Shown piece by piece: positions 1 to 11,175 of a DNA stretch of 64,000 nucleotides (positions within the stretch are counted from its first letter, which is position 1; each line of letters opens with the position of its first letter). Under the pieces are notes generated by a model, which was given only the letters and a program-made list of their open reading frames with translations, had not been told where the DNA came from and made no database searches. Both the position numbers and the translations under genes were made by a program. The DNA is taken from contig WHVD01000012.1 in NCBI GenBank assembly GCA_015178975.1, positions 1,353,035 through 1,417,034 on the forward strand, in the 5' to 3' direction. This DNA comes from Hysterangium stoloniferum (taxonomy: Eukaryota; Basidiomycota; Agaricomycetes; Hysterangiales; Hysterangiaceae).

Positions 1-1
1 T

Positions 2-572
2 ATCGTAGCTTTTGCCGGTGCTACAGAGGCTTGGCTTCTGGCGGCTGAGATCAGTAAAGCGAACGTAGGCGTCATTTTGTATCCATCAAGATCATTCCCA
101 GGAACTTGGGACAAGCGTCGCTTGTAAGAAGTATTCCATAAGGCTTATTATTCAGTAGATAATTGATTGATATACGACTTCTTTCAGCTTGGCGGGACCA
201 CCGCTTACATTTGATACGCCGTTAACCACGCTATTCGAACATAACGTAACGGTAGCGCTCGGTGTTGAAAATGAATACGACGCCCGTAATACGCGTTTTG
301 ATATTGCTTGGGTACATTGCTTCATATTCAAATATGTTGGATGGCACTAATTGCGTTGATACATCAAACAGGCATCTTTGGAATCCAATGGGAGGATTGG
401 CAAGACTGCGGCGCTCAGCTTGGCGTTGAGCAACCTCGAAAGATTGTTAGGTGTGAGCGTACCGCGGGGTCAAAGAGAATTTGTCGCATGGAGAGGCGGG
501 GATCCGTTTGAAATGAGTAGCAGAGCCGTCACGGTGTTTTCTGAGCAGCGTGGAACGCACTTGTTGTATTGA
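2..572 (+). CDS. Amidohydrolase family protein, 3' end only
   Basis: The start lies left of the window. Three exons are readable: 2-123, 188-311 and 372-572 (TGA), with GT-AG introns 124-187 and 312-371. The spliced reading gives about 149 C-terminal residues. An opening stretch (AEISKANVGVILYPSRSF), then GPPLTFDTPLTTLFEHNVTVALGV and a final NGRIGKTAALSLALSNLERLLGV, match the C-terminal barrel and end of fungal imidazolonepropionase-like amidohydrolases, where the last motif is where the metal-dependent hydrolase domain closes. No metal ligand lies in the retained part, so substrate and activity cannot be inferred. The frame is intact across both introns, so the gene is probably functional. 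Family assignment is from recalled sequence pattern. Confidence 0.72.
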
Positions 573-1660
573 TCTACGTATAACCATGTCCCTTGAAATT
601 ACGGAATTATGATCAGAGTCAAAATGACCCTTTTGACTACATTTCAGTAACCCATTTAATCTGTAGATTGTATGTAGGTGGAGATGGCTTGTGGGTGACT
701 ACGCATCAATCACAACAGTTGCTTTGTGGACTTCATTAATGACGTAATACTGATGCTTAGGGATGGAGTATAATAAGTCTGTGTTCAGCGTCAGTGTCCA
801 GATAATAAAGTGGCAGTAAAGGTAGCTAGATTTCTCAAGATTGGATGAAAGAAGGGTTTCCGTCTTTGAGAGGTGTAGATACAAACGCAAAAATCTGGAC
901 GCAGTAATTCCAGTAGCCGGCCAGATATAGTGATGGTTGCACCGGGTATGGCTCGCAACAGCATGAAAGTGGTTACAACGACCTCATTCTGAGTGATACT
1001 TAGATAATGGGGGATTTATAGATATTATAGCTCAGAGAAATCGTACGGCGTAGTAAGGATCGATGGAGTGTTAGCAAGTTTTCCTAAATAGAGTTTGGGG
1101 AAAGTAAGTATATGCTAGATGGCCCGCCCGCCTGTAAGTCCCTGCCAGGCAGTTATGCACCATCGAGAATTAAAGGGGAATATAAGAGAGGAAGTTCTTA
1201 CGAAACTCACCAAGCGGACATGTAAGGCATACTTTCTGAAAATATTTTATTGATGATTGATGAGAATCTAAGTCCCTGTGTCCATTCGCGACTCCATGGG
1301 GGCAAAAGAATAAGCTGACGAAGCAGCATTAGAAAAATAAGTAAGCGGCAATCATAAGCATGAGGAAGATACGGCCTAGCTTAGTATTTTTCATGTTGAA
1401 CAGTTACTATTGGGGCATGATATCGGGGCCTCCTTACAGACGGAACTCGCCGTAGCACCTCGAACACCAAAGAGTCACTATTGGATTAAAGGCCTGCCCG
1501 ACAAGCTCCAATCTATGTGTCCGGGGCGTAAATCATTGAATGATCTGCAAGGAGGGTTATCTTCAGGGCATTTTACCGTGTTTGAAAATGAGCTTGGTGT
1601 GACCAAACGTGTATGTCACACACGTGACTTGTTCTGTCTCTTGCCACTTGACGCGTCACA
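573..1660. other. Intergenic region, no gene seen
   Basis: Between the amidohydrolase stop and the resolvase start codon I found no spliced reading frame or repeat that I can support. The short ORFs here lack conserved motifs. The resolvase promoter must lie in the right part, but no TATA-like or other clear element stands out. Confidence 0.5.
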
Positions 1661-4312
1661 ATGGGTGTCCCCGGTTTATGGGATGTAGGTTTGGCCTAAA
1701 CGTGTCAATTGAGTCAAAGATACTAGTACTGACTTATCTAGGTATTGCGACCAACAGCGGAACCACATTCACTCACCAAACTCGCTGTACAATCCGGGTT
1801 CGTGGACAACCGCCACGGCAACCGAGCCTACCGAATTGGAATAGATGCGTCGATATGGTTTTTTCATGCGCAAGGTGGTCGAGAGGGAGAGAACCCAGAG
1901 CTAAGAACGTTATTTTTTCGCTGCGCGAGGTGAGTGATCGATCGCCGAACCGAAATCGGTGGATATTGCTCATTCGTCATGAAGATTATTGGCAATGCCA
2001 TTTCTTCCCATATTTGTGTTCGATGGTCCCAAAAGACCAAAGATAAAACGTGGAAAATCCGTCGGAGGAAAGCAACACTGGATGATAAACAATTTTAGAA
2101 TCGTGCTGGATGCTTTTGGATTCGAATGTCGTACTGCTCCTGGCGAAGCGGAGGCCGAATTAGCGTATCTCAACAGCATTGGCGTTATTGATGCCGTGTT
2201 ATCGGATGACGTCGATTGTTTTCTGTTTGGTGCGCGCACGGTCATGCGTAATTCCTCCACGACGCTGTCGGGTAATCGCAATCATGGCGCTAAAAATTCC
2301 GATGGGAAGGATGACGGACAGCATGTCAACCTTTACCGGATGGCTGACATCGAGGCGAATGACGCAGTGAATTTGAGCAAAGGCGGACTAATTCTCATTG
2401 CTCTTCTCCGTGGAGGCGACTATGACCAGGTGAGAAGAATCGTTTGTCTATTGTCTATTTCTTTTTTATACTGCTGTAGCAAGGTATTGAAGGATGTGGG
2501 GTCAATACTGCGCATGCTTTAGCACGCGCTGGCCTTGGTGACCAACTCTTGGAAGCAGCACTGTCAAACACCCTTCCACTCGTTCTTCCAACATGGCGGG
2601 CTGCAGTCCGACACGAACTGAAAACCAACGCATCAGGTTTCGCGACACGGAAGTCCCCCACACTCGCAAAACGCATTACTGACGATTTTCCTCCCCTCGA
2701 TGTTCTGCGGTGCTATACCCATCCCATTACCTCCCGATCCGATCAGTCGGGCCCGAGAGGGTTAGACACGTTGTGGCAGAAGCGTGCGGACGTCAAGAAG
2801 ATAGCAAGCGTCTGTGAACAATTTTTTGAGTGGGGAGTAGAGGAGACAGTAGTAAAGCGCTTTCGAAGTTTCCTATGGCCAGGAGTAGTCCTAAGAACGC
2901 TTCTTCAAGTTGCTCTCGATAAGGATTCTCCATCAACTTCGTCCCGTTCCCACGAATCTTATAATGAAACACCATCGAAAGTCCTCGCGCGAAAACTGGG
3001 TAGTATGGCTATTAACACCGACGAGGATCTCGTTGAGCTTGTCACAGCTATACATAGCGAACGCAGACATCCTTCCACGGACAACATTCTTGAGTACCGG
3101 TTGGAAATCGACCCGCGGGAACTAGTCCAACGTGCACGATCCGGTATTCAAGGCACCCGCGTGGAGCTTGCCGATTCCGCCGCTGCCGGTTCACTTTCAG
3201 ATGTAGACGGCGACGACGAAGATGAAGACGGAAAGAGGATGAAACGAGGAACCAAAACCCCTCCGGCAGATCCAGATAGCACACTCCGGGTTTGGATGCC
3301 GGCTGTGATGGTTCAACATGCCTATCCTGAGCTTGTTGAAAAATTTGTCGGAAGGAAGGCCGCGAAGGACGCCAAGAAAGCCAAACGTGGGACGCCGAAG
3401 AAGGCAAAGAAGGCCAATGCTATAGAGGAAGAGGAGGTCGACAGTGCACAGAGTACACCCGTAAAGCCTAAGACAGCGAAGGCTGGGCCCGCTAAAGCTA
3501 GAAGACCGGTAGCTAGAGGGATTGACAGCGATGATCAAGCCACGAAATCCAAGCAGGTGGCGAAATCGGCAGCAAAAGAGAATGTGATACTGTCAGGGCG
3601 TCGGCCAGCCTCCAGCTCCACTTCCGGTCCATCAAATTCCAGGGGCGTGTCTGATCTAGTCGAAGAAGAATTTTTCGTGTCTTCCGTCGCCACACCGCGC
3701 AAAGCCAGACCGCAGTCAACACAAGAGACCAACTTGAACAGTCCGGTATCCTCCTCCAAGGTTCGACCCGCTCCTAGACCATTTCCATTGGAAATTGACG
3801 ACGTCTTTTCGTCACCGGCAGTAACTCCAGCGGAGCCACGAGCACAGACGCGTCCACGTCCCCGGGTCGATTCCTGCGCCTCGGGCTCATCATCAGATGG
3901 AATAGTTCTTCGTCCCGTCAAGAAATCGCCGAGGAAGGGACTGGAACAGGAACGGCCTCGTAAACCGTCACGCGCACCTTCACCGTCGCCCTTGCGGCCT
4001 TCGCTTGCGCTGACGATAAAGCCATTGGATATGGCGACGAAGCGTCCCATCATAACCAAGCCCGTTGTGAGCTCCAAACAGCCTGCCAACTCCAAATCCG
4101 ACCCAGAGCCCAAACCTAAGCATTTTGCGCCTTTCAAACCATCGTCCCAACCTGGCGAGGTGATCGTGATTTCAAGCGATTCCTCCGATGATCCACTCCC
4201 GATACGAAACAACAAGGCCGCGAACAAGGGCAACCCGGCCATGAAGAGAGCTCTCGCGCCCAACACTTTCAAGTCCAACCCCCAACGACGTGTATTTGTT
4301 GACCTCACATGA
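1661..4312 (+). CDS. YEN1: Holliday junction resolvase of the XPG/Rad2 family, GEN1/Yen1 type
   Basis: Structure-selective 5' flap and Holliday-junction endonuclease of nuclear recombination repair. Four exons: 1661-1684, 1742-1929, 1985-2429, 2480-4312; 829 residues. The start is fixed by MGVPGLWD, the family's N-terminal glycine needed for DNA cutting. Metal-binding acids visible: D43 (IGIDASIW), D84 (VFDGP), E125/E127/E129 (GEAEAE), D146/D148 (SDDVD), D216 (GGDYD), followed by the helix-hairpin-helix GIEGCG. Residues ~420-445 (VWMPAVMVQHAYPELVEKF) resemble the GEN1 chromodomain. The rest is a long basic, disordered tail rich in S/T-P-x-K/R (possible CDK sites) and ending with VIVISSDSSDD near residue 780, a classic SUMO-interacting motif. 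In yeast, Yen1 is controlled by CDK phosphorylation and SUMO; here that is inference. Convergent with TSC2. Confidence 0.93.
4155..4190 (+). other. SUMO-interacting motif coding segment in the resolvase tail
   Basis: The codons read EVIVISSDSSDD: a hydrophobic core (VIVI) followed by serines and acids, the textbook type of SUMO-interacting motif. It sits about 50 residues before the stop, in the tail that is disordered in this family. Function is inferred from the pattern only. Confidence 0.6.
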
Positions 4313-5140
4313 TATCATGCATAAATCATACCCACGCACCACAATCTCTCTCCATTTAACACACAGCACCCGAGGCCTTGAATATCCTCTGAAATGTATG
4401 GAAAACATGAAAGGTTTGCCCGAGGATGTTCAAATTTTTGAAAACGTGTCGAATATTTTATATACTCTAAAGAGTTCTTAGGACACTTTTTCCAAATCAA
4501 ATTATAAAGTCTTGGGGTGTGCATTCTCAATGCCCGGAATGTGTATGAGACCATGTCGTGTTTTCAGATTACAGCTGACCGGCCCTCGTATCCAACAATC
4601 CCAATTTTCGACTTCCTCAATCCACATGTAATTTTGGCATCACGCATATGCATAGCCATTCCCATCACAATCCTTCATTTAATACATATTTTTCTTATTC
4701 TTTGATTCCAGGAGTTACACGTGCGCTTGCTACTCTACCTACGTCCCATCGGATGTAGTCGTAGTAGAGAGTGTGATGTGTTTATGTTTGTTGTCTGTTG
4801 TTCGTCGATTTGACAGTCAGTTCGAAAGGAAAAACCAGCGCTGGTAATACAGGCTATGATGTGGGGATGAATAGACTTTCACTATCGTGATGTTAGTTTA
4901 AGTGTACCATTTACATTTACCTAGAAGAATCACATACATTTCTCTTTTGCGCATTGTCTTTTGGCCCAGCCGAACCACAGTTGAAAAAAAAAGGGAAAAA
5001 TAACCAGCGTTGGTAATAGCAAAAGTAAATAACCAAACGCTGGTAATGAGTAGTAACAAGCATTGAGGGTGGTGGCTGGGGTGCTGATTGCGTTCAGGGC
5101 AGGCCATTGGGATCCGAGTGCAACATTTCTCCATCGTAAC
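4313..5140. other. Convergent intergenic region with a short repeated palindromic motif
   Basis: Space between the 3' ends of the resolvase and TSC2. No ORF is credible. A motif of the form AACCAGCGYTGGTAAT occurs near 4834 and 5002, with a variant (AACCAAACGCTGGTAAT) near 5033. Its core CCAGCGCTGG is a perfect palindrome. AT-rich tracts around it may serve as polyadenylation signals. Confidence 0.45.
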
Positions 5141-8100
5141 CTAGTAAAATCGCGTAAAATCCCTGACTTCCTTTAGCCCGCCCTCCGCTTCCTCGACGGG
5201 GGCTGACAGGGCCGGTCCAAGGTCCTCACTCGCAAGCCGCTCACGGAACTTATTGATATACTGCAGGCGCCGCCGCCAATTCGTGACGTATTCCGACTTG
5301 GACGTGTCCCGGTCCGTTGCGACGTACACCTCCGCCATAAAGTCCGCGAGCAGGCTCACGGGGCGCAGGAGCGGCGCGAGGTTCTCCGCCGAGACGAGCT
5401 TGTACTCCCCGATAGGCCCGAACTCCGGCATACCAGGCATACACTGCATCGTCACCTTGAAGAACTCACGCTCGTGCAGGTCGTTCGAGAACGCCGCGAT
5501 CGTGCCTAGGGAGTGCGGCTCGACGATGATGCTCACAAAGTTGAAGTCGGACGGGATCGTGTGTGGGTCGTACGGCAGGCCCGAGTCGTTCCAGACGATG
5601 CGCACCTTGTCGTTCCCCACGTGCTGCTTCTTGTTCGTGCGTTGCGGGTCGAGCTCCAGATTCGGCATCAGCGTCGTCGTGTGGTACACGACCTGCACGA
5701 TGTCGTCCCACCACGCATACGCGTACTCGCCGTCCATCTCGGGCACCATTCCACCGATATAGACGTCGCGCTGGTCGCGCACGCGTATCAGCCGGCCGAT
5801 GCTCTCCAAAAAACGGGTATACGCCGGCGAGCCATGTCGATTCCCGAGGATTTCTCCTTCTGCCGTCTGGCCCGGTGCGACGTACAGTATGGCGATTTTG
5901 TGCGTGTCGATGACCGGGGTGGCTCTTAGCGTGCCTAGGAGGCGTTTTAGATTTGGCGAGGTCACCAATTGGGACCGCACGCTGGGTTTTGGCAGGGAGG
6001 GGTATTGTGACAGTTGGAGCGCGAAGAACGACGGGGCGACGGTGACCTTTTTGCGGCGCTGTGACGGCGCAGAGGCGGCCCATACGTAGCCCGACACGGG
6101 GTCAGGACGGTCCTCTGGCGGTTCGAACTTTGAATGGGGGTTAAAGACGCTCTGTGCCCGTGTAGTAGCTTCCGGGCCCTAAAAAACCAAGAAGACAAAC
6201 AAAAAGGGGGGTAAATGGGGGAGGGGCGTTGATTGTGAAAAAAAAAGTCAGTTCTGGTGATTTTTTTTCATAATTTAAACACAAAACGTACCCCAGAATC
6301 CCTAGCCTGGTCCGCCTCTGGATCCGGCACATCCCGCTCGACCGCCTCGGGATCACGGTCCATCATCATAACCGCCGCGTCCGTCAGCCAATCCGGGTCG
6401 ACGTCCCCCGGGCCCACTTGCGGGAAATTCTCCAGTTTGCACAGGAAGCGCGTCTCCCCTGAGGGCCGCACGGACTGCACCTCGATCCAGCCCCGCTTCG
6501 GCAACGTGCGGATCGATACGAGCGAGTTGCCCCAGAGCCACGTCTTCGGCGGTGACGGCTGCTCCACTTCAACAAGTGACGTGGACCGAGACGCCGGGTT
6601 CATCACGATGTCGCCTAAGAGGGAGTACGTCGGGCGCGGGTCAGCGCTGGCATACGTATACCGCGCAAGCCAGTCAAAACAGACCTCCGTCGGTTCGTCA
6701 ACTGCGCCCTGGGCCTCGTTCGCGAGGAGCAGCCTGCGCACGATGAACTCGACGTGCTTCGGGCGGTCTTCGAGGTCGAGCGCAAGGAACCACACGTATA
6801 TGATGAAATACGCCACGACAAGCACGTGCTGCGACAGCGCGAAGGACTCCCGCCCCGAGAGGTCGCTCGTATCCGGGCTGTTGTGGTGGTGGATGTAGGT
6901 CACCGCAACGGCAAAGACGGTCTTGAACTCCTCCTCCCTAAAATTCGCATACAGGGCCGGAAGCGACCCGACGATGGAGACAAAGTCGAGGATATGCACT
7001 GCCATGTCGGCATTCGTCATTAGCCTCGACACTTTGTCCAATATATGCGCCAAGTTCTTTGTAATCAGCACCGGCAGCTCCACCGCGCATATCGAGAGCG
7101 CGTTAAGACAGACCTTGACCGTCTCGGGGCTGCTGTTCAGCCCGAGCAAAAACGACTCGACGAGCGCGTCCTGGTGCTTCCTCTCGTCGAAAATGCGGCG
7201 ATAGCTAACGAGGACAACCAACGTGTGATACACCAGCCCCTGCGCGTCTCTCAGGCGCAAGGACTCTGGGAGATGCTCCGTCACGATCTGGCCCGCCACG
7301 CCCCTGAGCGTGACGGTGCACAGCGTGATGAGGAGTGAGATTATGCCCTCCCTCGTCTTCGGGCCGCAGAAGAAATGCTTGTTTGAGAGCTGGACGGGGA
7401 GGTGACACAAGACGTAGGACAGCACCTCCCAGTCCGGCGTCTCGGACTTGAGCACGTCGACGAGCGACAGGACGTACTCGGACACGGGGAGCCAGTGCCT
7501 TTCTGTCTCCCAGTCGGACCCTGGCGGGGCATTCGGCTCGTACGTCTTTATGCCTCCACTCAAGGGCTCTGAGATAGGAATACTGAACGGAAGCGAGTCG
7601 GGTATCATCCAAAGAGGCGGGTACACTTTCGCCGGGGACGGGGGATAAGGCTGCGTCGCCGTCGTCGCCGATGGTAGCCTCGAGCGACTTCTACTTCCAT
7701 TAGAATTGGAGTGGGGGTTGACATTGGGATTCGGATTGTTAGGATTCCCTTCACCACCCGTCCTCGGCCCCAATACACGCCTGGATAGCGACCTCGCCCT
7801 TCTCATCTCAACCATGTCATCCCCCGCTCCAAGCCCCGCACCAGCCTTCCCCTTGCCCCTTATCCCTGACCCTGACCTCGACCCCATCCCCACACACCTC
7901 TCCACCAGCCCCGCCAACTTCCTCACATCCCCCTCCTCATCCAACGCACTCCCACTGAGGACATACACACGATGGTCCCGATCGGCCCTCAGCCGCATCA
8001 GCAACTGCAGCACGACGAGCCGCGCACGGGGACACGTCGCATTGTCCAGCACACCGAGGAGGCAGCGGAAGAGGCGGACAGCGTAGCCCGGGTGCGGCGG

Positions 8101-11100
8101 CGTGGAGAACGCGAGCGCCTGGAAGGCGGTGATGAGCGCGATCGCGGCGCTGACGGGGCGACACTGATACTGACTTTGGCTTTGATTTTGTCTTTTTTGT
8201 TCTGAATGGTGGTACGGGTCTTGGGGAGGAGTGCCACTGCCGCCGCCGCCGAGTTCGGAAACGGTGGTGAGTGGGCTGGAAGGGGTGTCGACTGAGGACT
8301 CGCGGTTGCGGGGTTGGGGGAGAGACCAGTTGGGGAACATGGATATTATTGGGAGTACCCCTAAGGATGCAGATGCGGATGCAGATATGGATGGGACTGT
8401 GGATGGGGCTGCGGATACTGGCGGGGGCGGAGCCGGCAGGGGTGTATGTGTGGGCGTTGGGCTATCTCTGTCTCTGTCTCTGTTGTTGAACAGATCTGGG
8501 ATGTCAGAGGAAACGCGAGACAGCGCTGGGGTAGGTATTCCGGAAGCGGGCGCTTGAGAAAGAGATTGTGGCAGGGGAAAGCTGTCGCTTGAATGGGCGG
8601 GGGAACCATGGGTATAGGCCTGGGTATGCGCATGCTGGTCTGAACAAGGGCATGGGCCATTCCCATAGTGCATAAAAAGGCGGATTATGCGATCCGGCAA
8701 GTCGTCGTCGTCATCGTTGTCGCTGTCTTGATTCTGATCCTGGTCATCGTCCCGGTCCTGATGCTGCTTCAATGGATGCTCGTCCTCATCAGGATTCGCA
8801 GACTCATTAATCCGCCACACAAACTCATTCGTACACACCCCAAACAAAAGCTCGTCCCCTTCCATCCCCGCTCCTCCTCCGTCACACCCCGATCCAGACC
8901 CTGACCCCGACACGGACCCCGCCTCCCCTTTCTCAGACGCAAATGCCCTCTCCTCCGCCAACTCACACACCCTCCTCCCCAACTGTTTCCTATACGCCGG
9001 AACACCCCTCAACGACGCGTGGATCGTCTCCACGGTGCTCATCGCCTCCCGCGCCGTGGCGGGCCTGTCCTGCGTCACGACGCTCCTAAACACCTCCGCG
9101 ACGGTATCGAGCCATCCCGGTGACGTGGGCGTGAGGAAGCTGAGCTCATGCATTTTCCCCGGGATCGCGAGTGTCTGCGCGTCAGAGAGGAGGGAGGCAA
9201 CGGAGAGGAGGATCGAGTGCAGCGGGGGCGTCATGGGTGTCGAGAGCGGGAGGGCAAGCTGCATGCAGAGGCGGAGGAGGAGCGGCGTGGGCGCTGAAGA
9301 GGGTTTGTCGATGGGGAGAGAGGCAGCAAACTTGTTGTGTACACTTTGTAAAATAAATCAGCCAATAAATTCGCCCCAAGTCTAGTAGAGAATAATAAAA
9401 AAGGGGGCATACAGCATACGCTGCACATATTTCACAGTCTCGCTCAGCACAGCGCCAACGAAGCGGCCCTCGCTGGGGGATATCATAGGCGTGCTCTCTT
9501 CGCCGTCAAGCCCAAGCCCAAGCTCCAGCCCGCCGATACTAAACCGCATAACGCCCCTTCCCCTGCCGCCCACGCCTTCACCGTCATTCTCAAGCCGTTC
9601 ATACGCCTCATTCACAATATCCGCACTAATAAACAACGCCTCCTCCAAAACGACCTCGGACCCGCTCCGCTCAGACCACTCGTGGATCGCCCGCGCCACG
9701 GGCTTATACAGCCTGTCGAGCGTCAGCGACTGCACATCCAGCCCGGCGTCCCTATGGTTGTGCGCGCGCTCCAGCGTCCCAATGAGCGCCGCCTCCGACA
9801 GCGGCGCCGTCGTCTCGCTCGCCTGCGCCATGCGCACGACAGCGGCCTCGCGCAGCACGACACGCACCGTCCGGAACGCGCCGAGCGCCTCAAGCCGATC
9901 CGGCGACGCGAGCCTCGCGCGGATGTGCCGCGCGGCCATCTCCGCACACGCACACGGGTGCGCGAGGAGCAGCGCGGTGAGCTGCGCGAGGGCGTCGCCC
10001 TCCGTCGCGCGGGGGTGGTGGTGCCGCGTCGAGGGTGTCGCGGACACGCGGGGCAGCGGGGTCATGTGTGCGCCGACGAGGCGGAGGAGGAGCGAGATGA
10101 CGCGCGGGAGGACGTCGATGCTGATTTGGGCGCGGCATGTGTCGAGGAAGGTCATGTAGAGCTGGGCGGGCAGCACGGTGCGGTCGAGGGGGGATAGGGC
10201 TGGCTGGCTGGGAGGGCGGGTGCCAGGGTATGGAATGGGGGCGTTGGTCGTGGCTGAGGTGGAGCGGCGGTGGGACAGGGTCAGTGGAGGACCAGGGGAT
10301 ATCGGGATGGGGCCGGACTGAGTGGCGCTGGAGGACGCTGCAGCGGCCAGATGTTCCAAAGACCGCTGCACAAACGCCTCATAAAACGCGAGGACATCAC
10401 ACACATCCTTCGGCGTATAAGACGACGGATTCTTCTCGAGGGCAGCTCTCATAGTCTGTGCAACAGCCTCGATATACCTCTCCCTGTCCGGCCTGTCGGC
10501 ATCATCATCTGTGAGCAGCCGTTCGAGCGCAGAGGAAATGCAGCGCTGTGCAAAGTTCAACAACGCCCGCTCGAACCCGACGACATGCGCCCCGTGCGAA
10601 GTCACTGCTGTGAAGGCTTGACACCTCGCCTGCCACGTCTCCGGGGCCCAGTGGACATCCGAGCCCCTGAGGATGGCGAACAAGGATGCACGTTCAAAGT
10701 CCGTGAGGACATGGGGATGAGCAGGGGCGTGTGCGGGCGTGGTGGGGGTGGCGGGGACGGCGGGGGCGGCGTGTGGCGGCAACGCAGACGCCGACCCCGC
10801 AGCGGCGGCTATAACGTCAAGCCCAACGGCGAGTAACGAATTCGGGACGGCGGGGGCACAGAGGCGGGCCACAACAGGGATGAGGCGGTCGATCTGGGGC
10901 GGCTCCTTCTCCTTCTGCAGCAAGACAACAAGAGCGCGGGCGTGCGCTAAAGAAAGGACGGCGGGGGGAGTGAGGGCGGCGACGAGCTCGTCCATGGCCA
11001 AGTGGGTCAGGAGGTCGTCCTGGAGAAAGGAGGAGGAGGATTCGGAGAAAGGAGTGGGGGAAGCTGTAGCAGGTGACGGCTCAGACTTTCTACCCCTAAG

Positions 11101-11175
11101 TATGTTAGGAAACGTTGTCCCTGTTTTTGCTCTCGGTCGCTTTTTAGGCGGTTGATTCGGAGTGTCCTCTTGCAT
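5141..11175 (-). CDS. TSC2: Tuberin (TSC2), GTPase-activating protein for Rheb
   Basis: Three minus-strand exons: 11175-9420, 9293-6292 and 6178-5141, joined in frame (phase 1, then phase 0); introns 9294-9419 and 6179-6291. Product 1931 residues, in the range of animal tuberin (about 1800). The N-terminal half is the helical TSC1-binding/tuberin region; residues ~1000-1590 continue it; exon 3 holds the RapGAP domain (about residues 1680-1875). The catalytic asparagine thumb is visible in HVGNDKVRIVW (N about 1775), after YIGGMVPEMDGEYAYAWWDD. In the TSC complex this domain stimulates GTP hydrolysis by Rheb and so restrains TORC1 at the vacuole/lysosome. The middle (residues ~700-1150) is low-complexity and Ser/Pro rich. 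Exons 1 and 2 are very GC-rich, which produces many long shadow ORFs. The first ATG of the open frame was taken as start; no better upstream ATG in frame was seen. Confidence 0.92.

Noticed and set aside
3535..4308. 257-codon minus-strand ORF antisense to the YEN1 tail
   Set aside because: It lies wholly opposite a low-complexity coding tail with conserved plus-strand exons; no motif, and antisense ORFs of this size are expected there.
5466..6083. Several 100-220 codon ORFs overlapping TSC2 on both strands (also 7205-7612, 9491-10159, 9682-10197)
   Set aside because: TSC2 here is very GC-rich, which removes stop codons from other frames. Arg/Pro/Ser-rich translations without motifs are shadows.
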